Part shown: positions 27,122 through 36,588 of the stretch, piece by piece | Numbering within the stretch: the stretch's first letter is position 1 | Layout: every line of letters starts with the position of its first letter | From: an uncultured Sinobacteraceae bacterium | Lineage (GTDB): Bacteria > Pseudomonadota > Gammaproteobacteria > Nevskiales > Nevskiaceae | Direction of reading: 5' to 3' | Length of the DNA stretch: 64,000 bases | Assembly: GCA_903822975.1 (NCBI GenBank) | Contig: CAIJRD010000011.1 | Span: 496,001-560,000, forward strand | Translations under genes and position numbers: made by a program | Notes under the pieces: generated by a model | What the model was told of the DNA's origin: nothing | The model's database searches: none | What the model saw: only the letters and a program-made list of their open reading frames with translations

Positions 27122-29061
27122 ACCTCGGCCTTGTCGCCTTTTTCTTCCAGCCAGTTCTTGCGATCACCTGCGCGCTTCTTGGCCAGCAGCATGTCCATAA
27201 TCATGTCCGCGGTCGGGGCGAGGTCGGCCACGACGGCGCCTTCTTCACCGGCGAGCGGTAGTGGCAGATCGGCGTCCAGCGTCAGCTGCACCAGGCGGCG
27301 CGTGTCGCGCGACATCGTGGTTTCACGCAACTGCAGCGGATTCATTTCGCCCAGACCCTTGAAGCGCGTGACGTTGATCTTGGCCTTCACGCCTTCGGCC
27401 TGCAGCCGATCGAGAATGCCATCGCGCTCGGCGCCGTCGAGCGCATAGAACACCTGCTTGCCGGCATCGATGCGATACAAGGGCGGCATCGCAATGTAGA
27501 TGTGTCCGGCCAGCACCAGCGGTCGATAGTGCTTGAGGAACAGCGCACACAACAGGGTCGCGATGTGCAGGCCGTCGGAGTCGGCGTCGGCCAGCACGCA
27601 GATTTTTCCGTAGCGCAGCGTCGACAGATCGTTGCTGCCGGGGTCCACACCGATCGCCACGCTGATGTTGTGGATCTCTTCGCTTGCCAGCGCTTCGCCG
27701 TGATCGACTTCCCAGGTGTTCAGAATCTTGCCGCGCAGCGGCATGATCGCCTGTGTGTCGCGGTCGCGCGCCTGCTTGGCCGAGCCACCGGCGGAATCGC
27801 CTTCGACCAGGAACAACTCGGTCTGGCTCAAGTCGGTCAGCACGCAATCGGCCAGCTTGCCCGGCAGCGCCGGTCCGCTGGTGATCTTCTTGCGCACCAC
27901 TTGCTTCGCCAGCTTCATGCGCGCGTTGGCGTTGGCGATCACCAGCTGTGCGACCAGTTCGCCTTCGTTTGGATGCTGGTTCAGCCAGAGGCTGAAGCTG
28001 TCGTGCACGACGCCCTGCACGAACGCGGCGGTTTCGCGCGAGGACAAACGTTCCTTGGTCTGACCGGCGAATTGCGGATCCAGCATCTTCACGCTGAGCA
28101 CGTAACTGCAGCCGAGCCAGACATCTTCCGGCGACAGCTTCACGCCGCGCGGCAACAGATTGCGGAATTCGCAGAACTCGCGGATCGCCTCGGTCAGGCC
28201 GGTGCGCAGGCCGTTGACGTGGGTGCCGCCTTGCGCGGTCGGAATCAGATTGACGTACGACTCGGCCACCGCCTCGCCGCCGCCGTTGAGCCAGAGCAAG
28301 GCCCATTCGACTTCCTCACGCTTGGCGGCGAATTTGCCGACAAAGGGTTCGGCCGGAATCGTTTCCGCGCCGCCCAGCGTGTCCTTCAGATAGTCGACCA
28401 GACCGTTCTCGTATTGCCAGACGGTCTGCTCCCCGGCGATCTGGTCGTCGAGGCTGACGCGCAGGTTCGGGCACAGCACCGCCTTCGCGCGCAGGATCTG
28501 CTTCAGTCGCGGAATCGAGAACTTCGGCGAATCGAAATATTTTTCGTCGGGCCAGAAGTGCACGGTGGTGCCGCTGCGCGACTTCGGCGTCTGGCCGATC
28601 TGCTGCAGCTCGCTGGCCTTGTCGCCGTTCTCGAAGCTCATCTGGTACTCGGCGCCGCCACGAGTGACGCGCACGTCCAGCTGCTTCGACAGCGCGTTCA
28701 CCACCGACACACCGACGCCATGCAGGCCGCCAGAGAAGCCGTAGGCCTTGTTCGAAAACTTCGCACCCGAATGCAGGCGCGTCAGAATCAGTTCGACGCC
28801 GGAGACCTTGTGCTCGGGATGGATATCGACCGGCATACCGCGACCGTCGTCGGCCACCTGCAGCGAGCCGTCCGCGAACACGGTGACGTCGATCCGCTTG
28901 GCATGGCCGGCGAGTGCTTCGTCGACGCCGTTGTCGATGACTTCCTGCGCCAGATGGTTCGGCCGCGTGGTGTCGGTATACATGCCCGGGCGCTTGCGCA
29001 CCGGGTCGAGTCCGCTGAGGACTTCGATCTGTTCTGCGGAGTAATTCGTCGAGTTGGCCAT
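27118..29061 (-). CDS. parE: DNA topoisomerase IV subunit B
   Basis: A 647-aa GHKL ATPase subunit. The N-terminal ATP site shows QEVIDNGVDEALAGHA, VADDGRGMPVDIHP and GLHGVGVSVVNALS; the TOPRIM domain has LFLVEGDSAGGSAKQARDR and VLADADSDGLHIATLL. ATG at 29061 gives the usual N-terminus (MANSTNYSAEQIEVLSGLDP). The short C-terminal region distinguishes it from gammaproteobacterial GyrB, which carries a large insert. It opens the operon containing parC. Confidence 0.96.
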   Translation of the reverse strand: MANSTNYSAEQIEVLSGLDPVRKRPGMYTDTTRPNHLAQEVIDNGVDEALAGHAKRIDVTVFADGSLQVADDGRGMPVDIHPEHKVSGVELILTRLHSGAKFSNKAYGFSGGLHGVGVSVVNALSKQLDVRVTRGGAEYQMSFENGDKASELQQIGQTPKSRSGTTVHFWPDEKYFDSPKFSIPRLKQILRAKAVLCPNLRVSLDDQIAGEQTVWQYENGLVDYLKDTLGGAETIPAEPFVGKFAAKREEVEWALLWLNGGGEAVAESYVNLIPTAQGGTHVNGLRTGLTEAIREFCEFRNLLPRGVKLSPEDVWLGCSYVLSVKMLDPQFAGQTKERLSSRETAAFVQGVVHDSFSLWLNQHPNEGELVAQLVIANANARMKLAKQVVRKKITSGPALPGKLADCVLTDLSQTELFLVEGDSAGGSAKQARDRDTQAIMPLRGKILNTWEVDHGEALASEEIHNISVAIGVDPGSNDLSTLRYGKICVLADADSDGLHIATLLCALFLKHYRPLVLAGHIYIAMPPLYRIDAGKQVFYALDGAERDGILDRLQAEGVKAKINVTRFKGLGEMNPLQLRETTMSRDTRRLVQLTLDADLPLPLAGEEGAVVADLAPTADMIMDMLLAKKRAGDRKNWLEEKGDKAEV

Positions 29062-29256
29062 CGTCGCTGGGGTTTGAAGACGCGCGAAGGTAGCGAATGC
29101 GTCCGGGAGTCGCAAGAAACGCGCGCGAGCACGGGCATTGCGGCCTCAAGCGCGGGGCGATCCCGCGCCAATCGCGCCGAACACGGTGCGCTTGGGCGCG
29201 TTGGCGTTTTGGCGCATGGACGGCTGCGCGCGGCGAGCCGCTAACTCGGGGCAGCA

Positions 29257-29313
29257 AACTGGGACTGGGAACTGGGGCCAGGGAACTGGGAACTGGGAAC
29301 TGGGACTGGGAAC
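29257..29313. repeat. Short degenerate tandem repeat (ggaactggg)
   Basis: Between parE and the anti-sigma-like gene, 7- to 9-bp units of the form (gg)gaactgg and gggactgg repeat about seven times. The rest of the 29062-29366 gap shows no gene. Confidence 0.85.
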
Positions 29314-29366
29314 CGCGCGCTGGGAGGTCGCTGGGCGTCGCGGCTCCGCGGCGCCCCCAACCGGAT

Positions 29367-29741
29367 TCAGCGTTCGCGCACCGCGGCGAAGCTGCAGACG
29401 TACAGCACCGCCACCGGCACCAGTACGGCGAGGTTGTCGAGCGAGAAATGCCGCAGGTCGAACAAGCCGAGGTAATGGCTGGCGAAGTAACCGCCGGCCG
29501 GCGTCAGGCCGATCGACACCACCCCACCGAGCACGGCCATGGCGGGCACCAGCCAGCGATGCACTTCGCGGCGCGGCGCCGGCAGTGCGGCCATCACGCG
29601 CGCGGAAAATCCGGCGTCGTCGATGTGCGGCTGCTGCCGCGCGTCGGCCAGCAGCAGGGATTCGAGCCAGGCATCGTCGCCGTGCGCGAACATCATCCGC
29701 GATCCGTCCATAGCGTTTTCCCGATCAGGTTCTTTGGTCAT
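29367..29741 (-). CDS. Putative anti-sigma membrane protein
   Basis: A 124-aa protein with a soluble N-terminal part (DDAWLESLLLADARQQPHID, then FSARVMAALPAP) and two C-terminal membrane helices (WLVPAMAVLGGVVSIGL; LAVLVPVAVLYVCSFAAV). It starts 17 bases inside the end of the ECF sigma gene, the classic arrangement for a cognate anti-sigma factor. The zinc-finger HxxxCxxC motif is absent, so this is inferred from position and topology. Confidence 0.65.
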   Translation of the reverse strand: MTKEPDRENAMDGSRMMFAHGDDAWLESLLLADARQQPHIDDAGFSARVMAALPAPRREVHRWLVPAMAVLGGVVSIGLTPAGGYFASHYLGLFDLRHFSLDNLAVLVPVAVLYVCSFAAVRER

Positions 29742-30333
29742 CACTCGTCCTCGGTTCCCAGACCGCCAGCGCTGCCTTGAGCTTCTGCTTGGCCCGGGAA
29801 ACATGCGATTTCACCGTACCCAGCGGACACTGCAAAACATACGCCGCCTCTTCGTGGCTGCGGTCCAGATAGTAGCACTGCACAATCGCCGCTCTTTCCG
29901 CCGGCGACAACAGACCCAGCGCGCGCTGCAGGTCCAGTTGCAGATGGGCGGCGGTCTGCTCCGGCTGCAGATCGCCGGCCTGCGCGTCGTCGTCGGTTTC
30001 CGGCGTGGACTCGTCGAGCGATTCTTCCGGCTTGTGGCTGCGCGCGTGCATCAGAAACGCGTTGTAGGCGATCCGGTAAATCCAGGTGCTGAAGCGCGCG
30101 TCACCACGAAACTGGTCGAGCTTGCGGAACGCCAGGATGAACGCTTCCTGCGACAGATCGTCGGCCAGCGCTTCGTCGCCACGCGTCAGCCGGCGCAGCA
30201 GCGCACGCACCGCGCCCTGGTGGCGGCGCACCAGCGCGGCGTACGCGTGACGGTCTTGACCGGCGCGGACGCGTGCAACCAGCACGCTGTCCGAAGGTCC
30301 GTCCGCCGCAAGCTCGGCGGGCGCCGGATTCAC
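29725..30333 (-). CDS. ECF-type RNA polymerase sigma factor
   Basis: A 202-aa sigma-70 family protein. Region 2 is seen in YAALVRRHQGAVRALLRRLT and ADDLSQEAFILAFRKLDQFR with DARFSTWIYRIAYNAFL; region 4 in LLSPAERAAIVQCYYLDRSH and the helix-turn-helix GTVKSHVSRAKQKLKAAL. A longer acidic linker (ESTPETDDDAQAGD) separates them. The GTG start at 30333 overlaps the upstream gene's stop as GTGA. It is followed by a membrane protein that is probably its inhibitor. The stimulus and regulon are unknown. Confidence 0.92.
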   Translation of the reverse strand: MNPAPAELAADGPSDSVLVARVRAGQDRHAYAALVRRHQGAVRALLRRLTRGDEALADDLSQEAFILAFRKLDQFRGDARFSTWIYRIAYNAFLMHARSHKPEESLDESTPETDDDAQAGDLQPEQTAAHLQLDLQRALGLLSPAERAAIVQCYYLDRSHEEAAYVLQCPLGTVKSHVSRAKQKLKAALAVWEPRTSDDQRT

Positions 30334-30773
30334 GGCGCCGGCTTGTCCTTGTCGAAGTGTGCGGACAGCAGGTAGCCGATGCCGATCGCCAGCGGAATGA
30401 AGCCGATGCCCATGCCGTCGTGATCGCCTTGGAAAAAGAAGAAGCCCATGATCGCCAGGCCCACGGTCAACAGCTTGATGCCGCGCCGCAGATCGGAGCG
30501 CGGCCGCGCGGCCGGCTCGGTGAAAAGCTCCGGCGGAATCGGCTGACCCTTCTCGGCCAGCTTCATCACGGTGTCGTTGATCATCTGCTGACGTCGCGCG
30601 CGGTGCCGCAACACCGCCAGCACGATGATGATCGGCATCCCGAAGATCAGGATCACCGCGACCAGGCCGATCAATTCACCCATCAGTGCCGGTGCGGTGG
30701 TGGCGAAATCGCCGAGACGGTCGAGGCCGTCGATGTTGATATGGGCGGCTTCGACATCAAGAATGGGTAACAT
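30330..30773 (-). CDS. DUF6249-like membrane protein, first gene of the sigma operon
   Basis: A 147-aa protein with three hydrophobic segments (LIGLVAVILIFGMPIIIVLA; LLTVGLAIMGFFFF; GIGFIPLAIGIGYLL) and the motif MKLAEKGQPIPPELF, typical of small membrane proteins found beside ECF sigma factors. Its stop overlaps the sigma start by 4 bp, so the three genes form one coupled operon. It may modulate the sigma factor or be its main target. The operon diverges from xseB. Confidence 0.7.
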   Translation of the reverse strand: MLPILDVEAAHINIDGLDRLGDFATTAPALMGELIGLVAVILIFGMPIIIVLAVLRHRARRQQMINDTVMKLAEKGQPIPPELFTEPAARPRSDLRRGIKLLTVGLAIMGFFFFQGDHDGMGIGFIPLAIGIGYLLSAHFDKDKPAP

Positions 30774-30909
30774 AAGATTTCTCGTAGTTTCCGGTTGCCG
30801 GCGGCGCCCGGTGCAGCGTTCGTGTTGTTTGGATGCGCAGTGCCGTCGATCTGGATGCACTTACCCCGCGCCCCGTTTGCGCACCGCACTTTTGCAACAA
30901 TTCCCCGCC

Positions 30910-31161
30910 ATGAGCAAGAAAACCGCTGCCGACGCCGCACCGCCTGCCGAAGCATCGGGCGACCCGGTCGCCCACTTCGAGGTGTCGCTGAAGGAACTCG
31001 ACGACATCGTCGCGCGAATGGAGCGCGGCGATCTGCCGCTGGAAGAATCGCTGCAACTGTTCGAACGCGGTGTTGCCTTGACCCGCACCTGCAAGGATGC
31101 GCTCGCCACCGCCGAGCTGCGGGTGAAAAATCTGCTGGCGCCGGAGGAAAACGCGGACTAA
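30910..31161 (+). CDS. xseB: Exodeoxyribonuclease VII small subunit
   Basis: An 83-aa subunit; several copies bind XseA to form the single-strand exonuclease. The diagnostic run is ELDDIVARMERGDLPLEESL followed by FERGVALTRTCKDAL. A short Ala/Glu-rich leader precedes it. It lies only 36 bp before dxs. In most relatives ispA sits between these two genes and is missing here. Confidence 0.94.
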   Translation: MSKKTAADAAPPAEASGDPVAHFEVSLKELDDIVARMERGDLPLEESLQLFERGVALTRTCKDALATAELRVKNLLAPEENAD

Positions 31162-31197
31162 GGTCCGCCGCCGGCCTGCCGCGACGATAATGAGCGC

Positions 31198-33096
31198 ATG
31201 ACCCGCCCCACGCGCGAATCCTCCGGCTATGCACTTCTGGGTGCCGTTGCCACGCCCGACGACCTGCGCCGGCTCGATGTGTCTGCCTTGCCGAAGCTGG
31301 CGCAGGAGATGCGCCGCTACCTGATCGAAACTCTGGCGCGCGCCGGCGGCCATTTCTCCGCCAACCTCGGCACCGTCGAACTGACGCTGGCGCTGCACTA
31401 CGCACTGAACACGCCGCACGATCGCCTGATCTGGGATGTCGGCCATCAGGCCTACCCACACAAGCTGCTCACCGGTCGTCGCGCAGGCCTAGAAGGCATG
31501 CGCCGCCTCGGCGGACTGGCGCCGTTCCTGAGCCGCGACGAGAGCCTTTACGACGCCTTCGGCGCTGGCCATTCCAGCACCTCGGTCTCGGCCGCCGCCG
31601 GCATGGCCGCCGCCGCGCAATTGAAAGGCGAGCGCCGCCGTGTGGTCGCGGTGATCGGTGACGGCGGCCTCACCGCCGGCCTCGCTTTCGAGGCCTTGAA
31701 CCACATCGGCGCACTCGGTCTCGACGTGCTGGTCGTATGCAACGACAACGACATGTCGATTTCCGAAAACGTCGGCGCGCTGCGCGAACATGCGGCGCGC
31801 GCGCTGGCACGCGCCGGATTCGAAGCCCCGCACGCCCGCCGGCCAGCACCGGTTCTGCAGCAGGTGGAACGCGAGCTTGCTGCCGGCAGCCTGTTCGAAA
31901 GTCTCGGCTTCAACTACCACGGACCGGTCGATGGCCACGACTGCCACGCGCTGCTGGCCGCGCTCGATCGCGTCAAGGACGCGAAGGGTCCGCAGTTCCT
32001 GCACGTCATCACGGTCAAGGGCAAGGGCTTCGAGCCGGCCGAAGCCGAGCCGATTCGTTATCACGGCGTCACCGGTTTCGATCCGGTCACCGGCACCCTG
32101 GTCGCCAGCAAGCCCGGACCACCGGCCTATTCGCAGGTGTTCGGCGACTGGCTGTGCGCGGCCGCCGCGCGCGATCCGCGCATCGTCGCGATCACGCCGG
32201 CGATGCGCGAGGGTTCCGGCCTGGTCGACTTCGCGCGGCAATTCCCGTCACGCTATTTCGACGTCGGCATCGCCGAGCAGCACGCGGTGACGCTCGCCGC
32301 CGGACTCGCCTGCGAGGGCCTGCGGCCGGTGGTCGCGATCTATTCGACCTTCCTGCAGCGCGGCTACGACCAGCTGATTCACGATGTCGCCTTGCAACGG
32401 TTGCCCGTTCTGTTCGCAATCGATCGCGGCGGCCTGGTGGGTGCCGACGGCGCCACGCATCACGGCGCTTTCGATCTGTCGTTCCTGCGCTGCGTGCCCG
32501 AGCTGGTGGTGATCGCACCGAGCGATGCGCTCGAATGCGCGCGCGCCCTCGATACCGCGCTGACGCTGCCCGGCCCCTGCGCAGTGCGCTACCCGCGCGG
32601 CGCCAGCGCAGAAGTCGCACAGGTCGAGGGCAACGAGGTGTTGGCGCCGCTGGAGTTGGGCCGTGCGCGCGTGCTGCGAGAATCGCGCGGCCGACGCCAG
32701 CCGCGCGTGGCGTTCCTGGTATTCGGCACGCTGCTCGATCGCGTGCTGGAAACCGCCGAGATTCTCGATGCGAGTGTCGCCGACATGCGCTTCGTCAAAC
32801 CGCTCGACCAGGATGTGATCCGCGGCTTCGCTGCGAACCACGAACTGCTGGTAACGCTGGAAGACAACAGCGTGCTCGGCGGTGCCGGCAGCGCGGTGAA
32901 CGAATGGCTGCTGCAGCAGGAATTGTCGGTGCCGGTATTGAACCTCGGTCTGCCGGATCGTTTCGTCGCCCACGGCTCGCGCGATGAACTGCTCGCGCAA
33001 TGCGGCCTCGACAGTCCCGGCATCCTGCGCAGCGTGCAGAAACGCCTGCGCGGCCGCAGCCTGACTCAGCCCGCGAGCGGCCGCTCGCTCAGCTGA
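31198..33096 (+). CDS. dxs: 1-deoxy-D-xylulose-5-phosphate synthase
   Basis: A 632-aa TPP enzyme condensing pyruvate and glyceraldehyde 3-phosphate at the head of the MEP isoprenoid pathway. The diphosphate site is [20 protein letters not shown] and [15 protein letters not shown]; the His of the acceptor site is in [12 protein letters not shown]; the catalytic Glu is in [13 protein letters not shown]. The full three-domain length is present. It follows xseB and its last 31 bases overlap the end of cysG on the other strand. Confidence 0.96.
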   Translation: MTRPTRESSGYALLGAVATPDDLRRLDVSALPKLAQEMRRYLIETLARAGGHFSANLGTVELTLALHYALNTPHDRLIWDVGHQAYPHKLLTGRRAGLEGMRRLGGLAPFLSRDESLYDAFGAGHSSTSVSAAAGMAAAAQLKGERRRVVAVIGDGGLTAGLAFEALNHIGALGLDVLVVCNDNDMSISENVGALREHAARALARAGFEAPHARRPAPVLQQVERELAAGSLFESLGFNYHGPVDGHDCHALLAALDRVKDAKGPQFLHVITVKGKGFEPAEAEPIRYHGVTGFDPVTGTLVASKPGPPAYSQVFGDWLCAAAARDPRIVAITPAMREGSGLVDFARQFPSRYFDVGIAEQHAVTLAAGLACEGLRPVVAIYSTFLQRGYDQLIHDVALQRLPVLFAIDRGGLVGADGATHHGAFDLSFLRCVPELVVIAPSDALECARALDTALTLPGPCAVRYPRGASAEVAQVEGNEVLAPLELGRARVLRESRGRRQPRVAFLVFGTLLDRVLETAEILDASVADMRFVKPLDQDVIRGFAANHELLVTLEDNSVLGGAGSAVNEWLLQQELSVPVLNLGLPDRFVAHGSRDELLAQCGLDSPGILRSVQKRLRGRSLTQPASGRSLS

Positions 33097-34505
33097 GTCG
33101 ACGCGTGTCGCGCGAACCAGTCGAGCTTCTCGCGCAGTCGCACCACTTCGCCAACGATCACCAGGCTCGCACCGCGCACCTCGGCCGCCGCAACCTTCGC
33201 CGGTAGGTCGGCCAAGGTGCCGCTGATCACGCGTTGCGCGCTCGACGTGCCTTCCTCGATCAACGCCGCCGGCCAGTCCGCCGGCAAGCCCTGCGCGGTG
33301 AATTCCGCGCACAGCTGCGGCAGCGTTCCGAGCCCCATGTAGATCACCACGGTCTGACCGCGCTGCGCCAGCAACGGCCAGTTCAGCGCCAGCTTGCCGT
33401 CGGCGCGCGCATGTCCGGTGACGAAGATGCAGGCCTGCGCATAATCGCGATGCGTCAGTGGAATGCCGGCGTAGGCCGCGCAGCCGCTGGCGGCGGTGAT
33501 GCCGGGCACCACCTGGAATGCGATGCCGGCCGCCGCGAGCGTTTCGATTTCCTCGCCGCCGCGGCCGAAAATGAAAGGATCGCCGCCCTTCAGGCGCAAC
33601 ACGCGCTTGCCGGCGCGCGCCAGACGCACCAGTTCGGCGTTGATTTCGTCCTGTGGCACCGCATGCTGGCTGCGACGCTTGCCGACAAAGATGCGCTCGG
33701 CATCGCGCCGCACCAGATCGAGAATTGCCGTCGGCAGCAGACGGTCGTACAACACCACATCGGCCTGCTGCATTAAACGTAGCGCACGAAACGTCAGCAG
33801 ATCCGGATCGCCCGGACCGGCGCCGACCAGAAAGACTTCGCCGCCGGGCGCTGCACCGTCGAGCAGACGCTGCAGCTCGGCGTCGCCACCGGCTTCATCG
33901 CCGCGCAGCAGACGCTCGGCACCGGGTCCGTCGAGGAAGCGTTCCCACAGCGCGCGACGCTCGGAGGTCGGCAGTCGATCGGCCACGCGTGCGCGCTGGC
34001 GCTGCAGGAAGCCGGCCAGCTGACCGAGCTGCGCCGGCAGCATCGCCTCGATCCGCTCGCGCAGTCGCCGCGCCAGCACCGGCGCCGCACCACCGCTGGA
34101 GATGGCGACCTGCAGCGGTGCGCGATCGATGATGGCCGGCGTGATGAAACTCGACGGCGCCGGATCATCGACGACGTTGACCGGGATGTTCGCCGCATCG
34201 GCGGCAGCGGCGACCTGGCGATTCAAAGCGCGATCGTCGGTGGCGGCGATCACCAGCCGGCATCCCACAATCTGCGCAGGTTCGAACGCAGCGCCGAGAA
34301 ACTGCACGCGGCCTTGCGCCGCCAATGCTGCGAGCTCTTCGTTCAGTTCGCGCGCGACGATTTCGATGATCGGTGCTGCGCGCAACAGCAAGCGCACCTT
34401 GCGCGCCGCGACTTCGCCGCCGCCAACCAGCAGCACGCGCGCGCCCTGCAACCGCAGGCTGATCGGAAAGAAGGGATTCGGTGCTGCCAGCGGGGTTGCG
34501 CTCAT
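33066..34505 (-). CDS. cysG: Siroheme synthase (trifunctional)
   Basis: A 479-aa fusion. The N-terminal precorrin-2 dehydrogenase/ferrochelatase domain has [18 protein letters not shown] and [20 protein letters not shown]; the C-terminal uroporphyrinogen-III methyltransferase domain starts [20 protein letters not shown] and has [13 protein letters not shown]. The product is siroheme, the cofactor of the sulfite reductase encoded at 37703. Sequence and length match E. coli CysG. Its 3' end overlaps dxs tail to tail. Confidence 0.95.
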   Translation of the reverse strand: MSATPLAAPNPFFPISLRLQGARVLLVGGGEVAARKVRLLLRAAPIIEIVARELNEELAALAAQGRVQFLGAAFEPAQIVGCRLVIAATDDRALNRQVAAAADAANIPVNVVDDPAPSSFITPAIIDRAPLQVAISSGGAAPVLARRLRERIEAMLPAQLGQLAGFLQRQRARVADRLPTSERRALWERFLDGPGAERLLRGDEAGGDAELQRLLDGAAPGGEVFLVGAGPGDPDLLTFRALRLMQQADVVLYDRLLPTAILDLVRRDAERIFVGKRRSQHAVPQDEINAELVRLARAGKRVLRLKGGDPFIFGRGGEEIETLAAAGIAFQVVPGITAASGCAAYAGIPLTHRDYAQACIFVTGHARADGKLALNWPLLAQRGQTVVIYMGLGTLPQLCAEFTAQGLPADWPAALIEEGTSSAQRVISGTLADLPAKVAAAEVRGASLVIVGEVVRLREKLDWFARHASTQLSERPLAG

Positions 34506-34578
34506 CGTCGTTCAATTCTCCGCTGCCGCGCGGGCGCGGGCAAAACCCAGCGCGCGCCCGCATCCAGCCGGCGCTACA

Positions 34579-35406
34579 TTAAGCCGCCGGCTTCACCGCG
34601 GCGGCAGCGGGCGGATGACTCGGCTGCATCGCCTTGACCAGCGTAGTCGTGCCGACCACCAGCAGCAGGATCGCGATGATGCGCTTCAACATGGCCGGAT
34701 CGAGCCGGAAGCCGATGCGGCTGCCCACCCAAATGCCCGGCAGGGCGCCGAGCAGCAGAAAGCCCAGCATCGAGTAGTCGACCGTGCCGAGGCGCGCGTG
34801 ACCCGCGCCGGCGATTGCGGTAATCAGCACCGCGTGCGCCAGATCGCTGCCGACCAGCTTGATCGGCTCGCGCGTCGGGTACAGCAGGATCAAAAGCATC
34901 ATGCCGATCACACCGGCACCGACCGAGGAAATCGTCACGACCGTGCCGATCAGCACGCCGGCCAGAATGGTCAGTATTTTGAGTGGCAGCGGCGGCAGGC
35001 TCTTCGCAGCACGCGGGCGCAGGCGCCGCAGCAGCGTTTCCTGCACCAGCGTGAAGGCAGCGGTGACGATGATCGCGATCGACAGCACCAGTTTGATCAC
35101 GTGATCCAGCGCCGGTGAAGGTCCGACCTGCTCCAGTACGTACAAGGTCATCAACGACGCCGGCACGCTGCCGAGCGCCTGCCAGCCGACAATCGGCCAG
35201 TCCACCGCCTTCTTCTGGCGGTACAGCACGACGCCGAAGGTTTTGCTGATCGCCGCATAGAGCAGATCGGTACCCACCGCCAGCGCCGGCGAGATGCCGT
35301 AAAACAGGATCAGAACCGGTGTCATCAGCGAGCCGCCACCCACGCCGGTGGCGCCTACGGCGGTGCCGACCAGCAGGCCTGCGATCGCGAAGCCTATGCC
35401 GGCCAT
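34579..35406 (-). CDS. TauE/SafE-type sulfite exporter family permease
   Basis: A 275-aa membrane protein with about eight helices in two repeats. The first repeat begins VGTAVGATGVGGGSLMTPVL and the second VLIGTVVTISSVGAGVIGMM, the duplicated motif of this family. Members carry sulfur-containing anions. It lies 73 bp ahead of cysG on the same strand, so a link to sulfite metabolism is likely. ATG at 35406, with ggag 7 bases upstream, is preferred over a TTG at 35445. Confidence 0.87.
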   Translation of the reverse strand: MAGIGFAIAGLLVGTAVGATGVGGGSLMTPVLILFYGISPALAVGTDLLYAAISKTFGVVLYRQKKAVDWPIVGWQALGSVPASLMTLYVLEQVGPSPALDHVIKLVLSIAIIVTAAFTLVQETLLRRLRPRAAKSLPPLPLKILTILAGVLIGTVVTISSVGAGVIGMMLLILLYPTREPIKLVGSDLAHAVLITAIAGAGHARLGTVDYSMLGFLLLGALPGIWVGSRIGFRLDPAMLKRIIAILLLVVGTTTLVKAMQPSHPPAAAAVKPAA

Positions 35407-35608
35407 TGGCGGGCTCCGCGCACGGGGTTCGACGGCTTGCCGCAATGCCTCTGCGTTGCTCGATCACCGCCGCGAACGTTCTCGAACGCTAACCGTGTCG
35501 CAGACTGAGACACTACCGTAAAAAGGAATAACGACATTCGTTTTTATTTCTTTATATACTATTAATCGATGCGTAAAGTGCTGGCTTCACTCATGCAGGA
35601 GCAGGGCC
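35407..35608. promoter_or_regulatory. AT-rich divergent promoter region for mop and the permease
   Basis: A 50-bp AT-rich core at 35520-35573 stands out from the GC-rich flanks. TATACT at 35555-35560 is a good -10 candidate for the mop gene; no convincing -35 is seen at 17 bp. An imperfect inverted repeat, ataacgacattcgtttttat (35528-35547), could be an operator. ModE-type control is a guess only. Confidence 0.45.
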
Positions 35609-35824
35609 ATGACGATTCACGCGATCAATACCCGCAACCAGTTGCCCGGTCGAATTGTCGAGATCGTACACGGTCCGGTGGTGTCCGAGGTCGATATTGA
35701 AACGGCCTCCGGCATCGTCACGTCGATCGTTACTTCGCGCTCGATCAAAGCCTTGAATCTGGATGTCGGCCAGGAAGTGCTGGCGGTGTTCAAGGCGACC
35801 GAAGTGCTGCTCGCGAAAATCTAG
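35609..35824 (+). CDS. Mop/TOBE-domain molybdopterin- or molybdate-binding protein
   Basis: A 71-aa single Mop domain: NQLPGRIVEIVHGPVVSEVD, then SGIVTSIVTSRSIKALNLDV and GQEVLAVFKATEVLLAK. Such small proteins (molbindins) oligomerise and store molybdate in the cytoplasm. It lies in a region that also has moaA, moaD, moaE and moaC, supporting a molybdenum role. caggagc ahead of the ATG is a good ribosome site. Confidence 0.92.
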   Translation: MTIHAINTRNQLPGRIVEIVHGPVVSEVDIETASGIVTSIVTSRSIKALNLDVGQEVLAVFKATEVLLAKI

Positions 35825-35852
35825 CGCGCGGCTGCGCGCCCGGACCGATGCC

Positions 35853-36473
35853 ATGTGCCTGATCGTCTACCAAGCACGCGGAATGACCACGCCGCCGGAG
35901 CTGTTGCGCTCGGCAGCCGAGTACAACCCGGACGGCTTCGGTTTCATGGGCTTCGGCAGCAGCGGCAAACCGCGCATAACCCGCACCGATGACAGCGATC
36001 CGCGGTTGGCGCTGGCGCTGGCCGAGGAATTCGCCGGTCGCGAATGCGCGTTTCATTTTCGCTATCGCACGCGCGGCTCGTCGCAGGCCGAGAACCTGCA
36101 TCCGTTCCGCGTGGCACAGGGGATGTACCTGATGCACAACGGCACCGCCAAGGTGGAGTTGCGCCAGGCCGGGCTGTCGGACACCTGGCATCTGGTCAAC
36201 GACTACCTGGCACCGTTGCTGTCGCACCGTCGCAAGCTGATCTACGACCGTTCCTTCCGGCGCATCCTCGATCAATGGCTCGGCCCGCAGAACCGGCTGG
36301 TCATCCTCGACGAATCGGAAGGCCGCATCGAGGTCATGCATCGCGCTGACGGCTTCGAATGGAACGGGCTGTGGCTGAGCAACACGCGCTGGGTCGATCG
36401 CCGCCTGCTGGGGCTTGAGAAGGATCGCGATCCGGGCGGCACGCACCGCGCGGCCGAAGTGAGATTTTGCTGA
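35853..36473 (+). CDS. Class II glutamine-amidotransferase-like (Ntn) protein
   Basis: A 206-aa protein starting MCLIVYQARG, so that Cys2 becomes the N-terminal nucleophile after Met removal, as in class II amidotransferases. FHFRYRTRGSSQAENLHPF and YLMHNGTAKV resemble the substrate-binding Arg and the HNG segments of that fold. There is no synthetase domain, so partner and substrate are unknown. It begins 28 bp after mop on the same strand and is probably cotranscribed. Confidence 0.75.
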   Translation: MCLIVYQARGMTTPPELLRSAAEYNPDGFGFMGFGSSGKPRITRTDDSDPRLALALAEEFAGRECAFHFRYRTRGSSQAENLHPFRVAQGMYLMHNGTAKVELRQAGLSDTWHLVNDYLAPLLSHRRKLIYDRSFRRILDQWLGPQNRLVILDESEGRIEVMHRADGFEWNGLWLSNTRWVDRRLLGLEKDRDPGGTHRAAEVRFC

Positions 36474-36588
36474 GACGGTAATCGTTGGATGGAAACGAAG
36501 GCGGACCACCCGCCACGACACACCAGTACCGGCACGCTGGAGTTCGAGTCGCAAAGCGGCACCAAAACAAAACAAAGGGTCTGAATCA

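Noticed and set aside
24400..29244. Long plus-strand open frames opposite parC and parE
   Set aside because: Antisense frames produced by high-GC codon bias; no recognisable domains and biased toward Arg, His and Gln.
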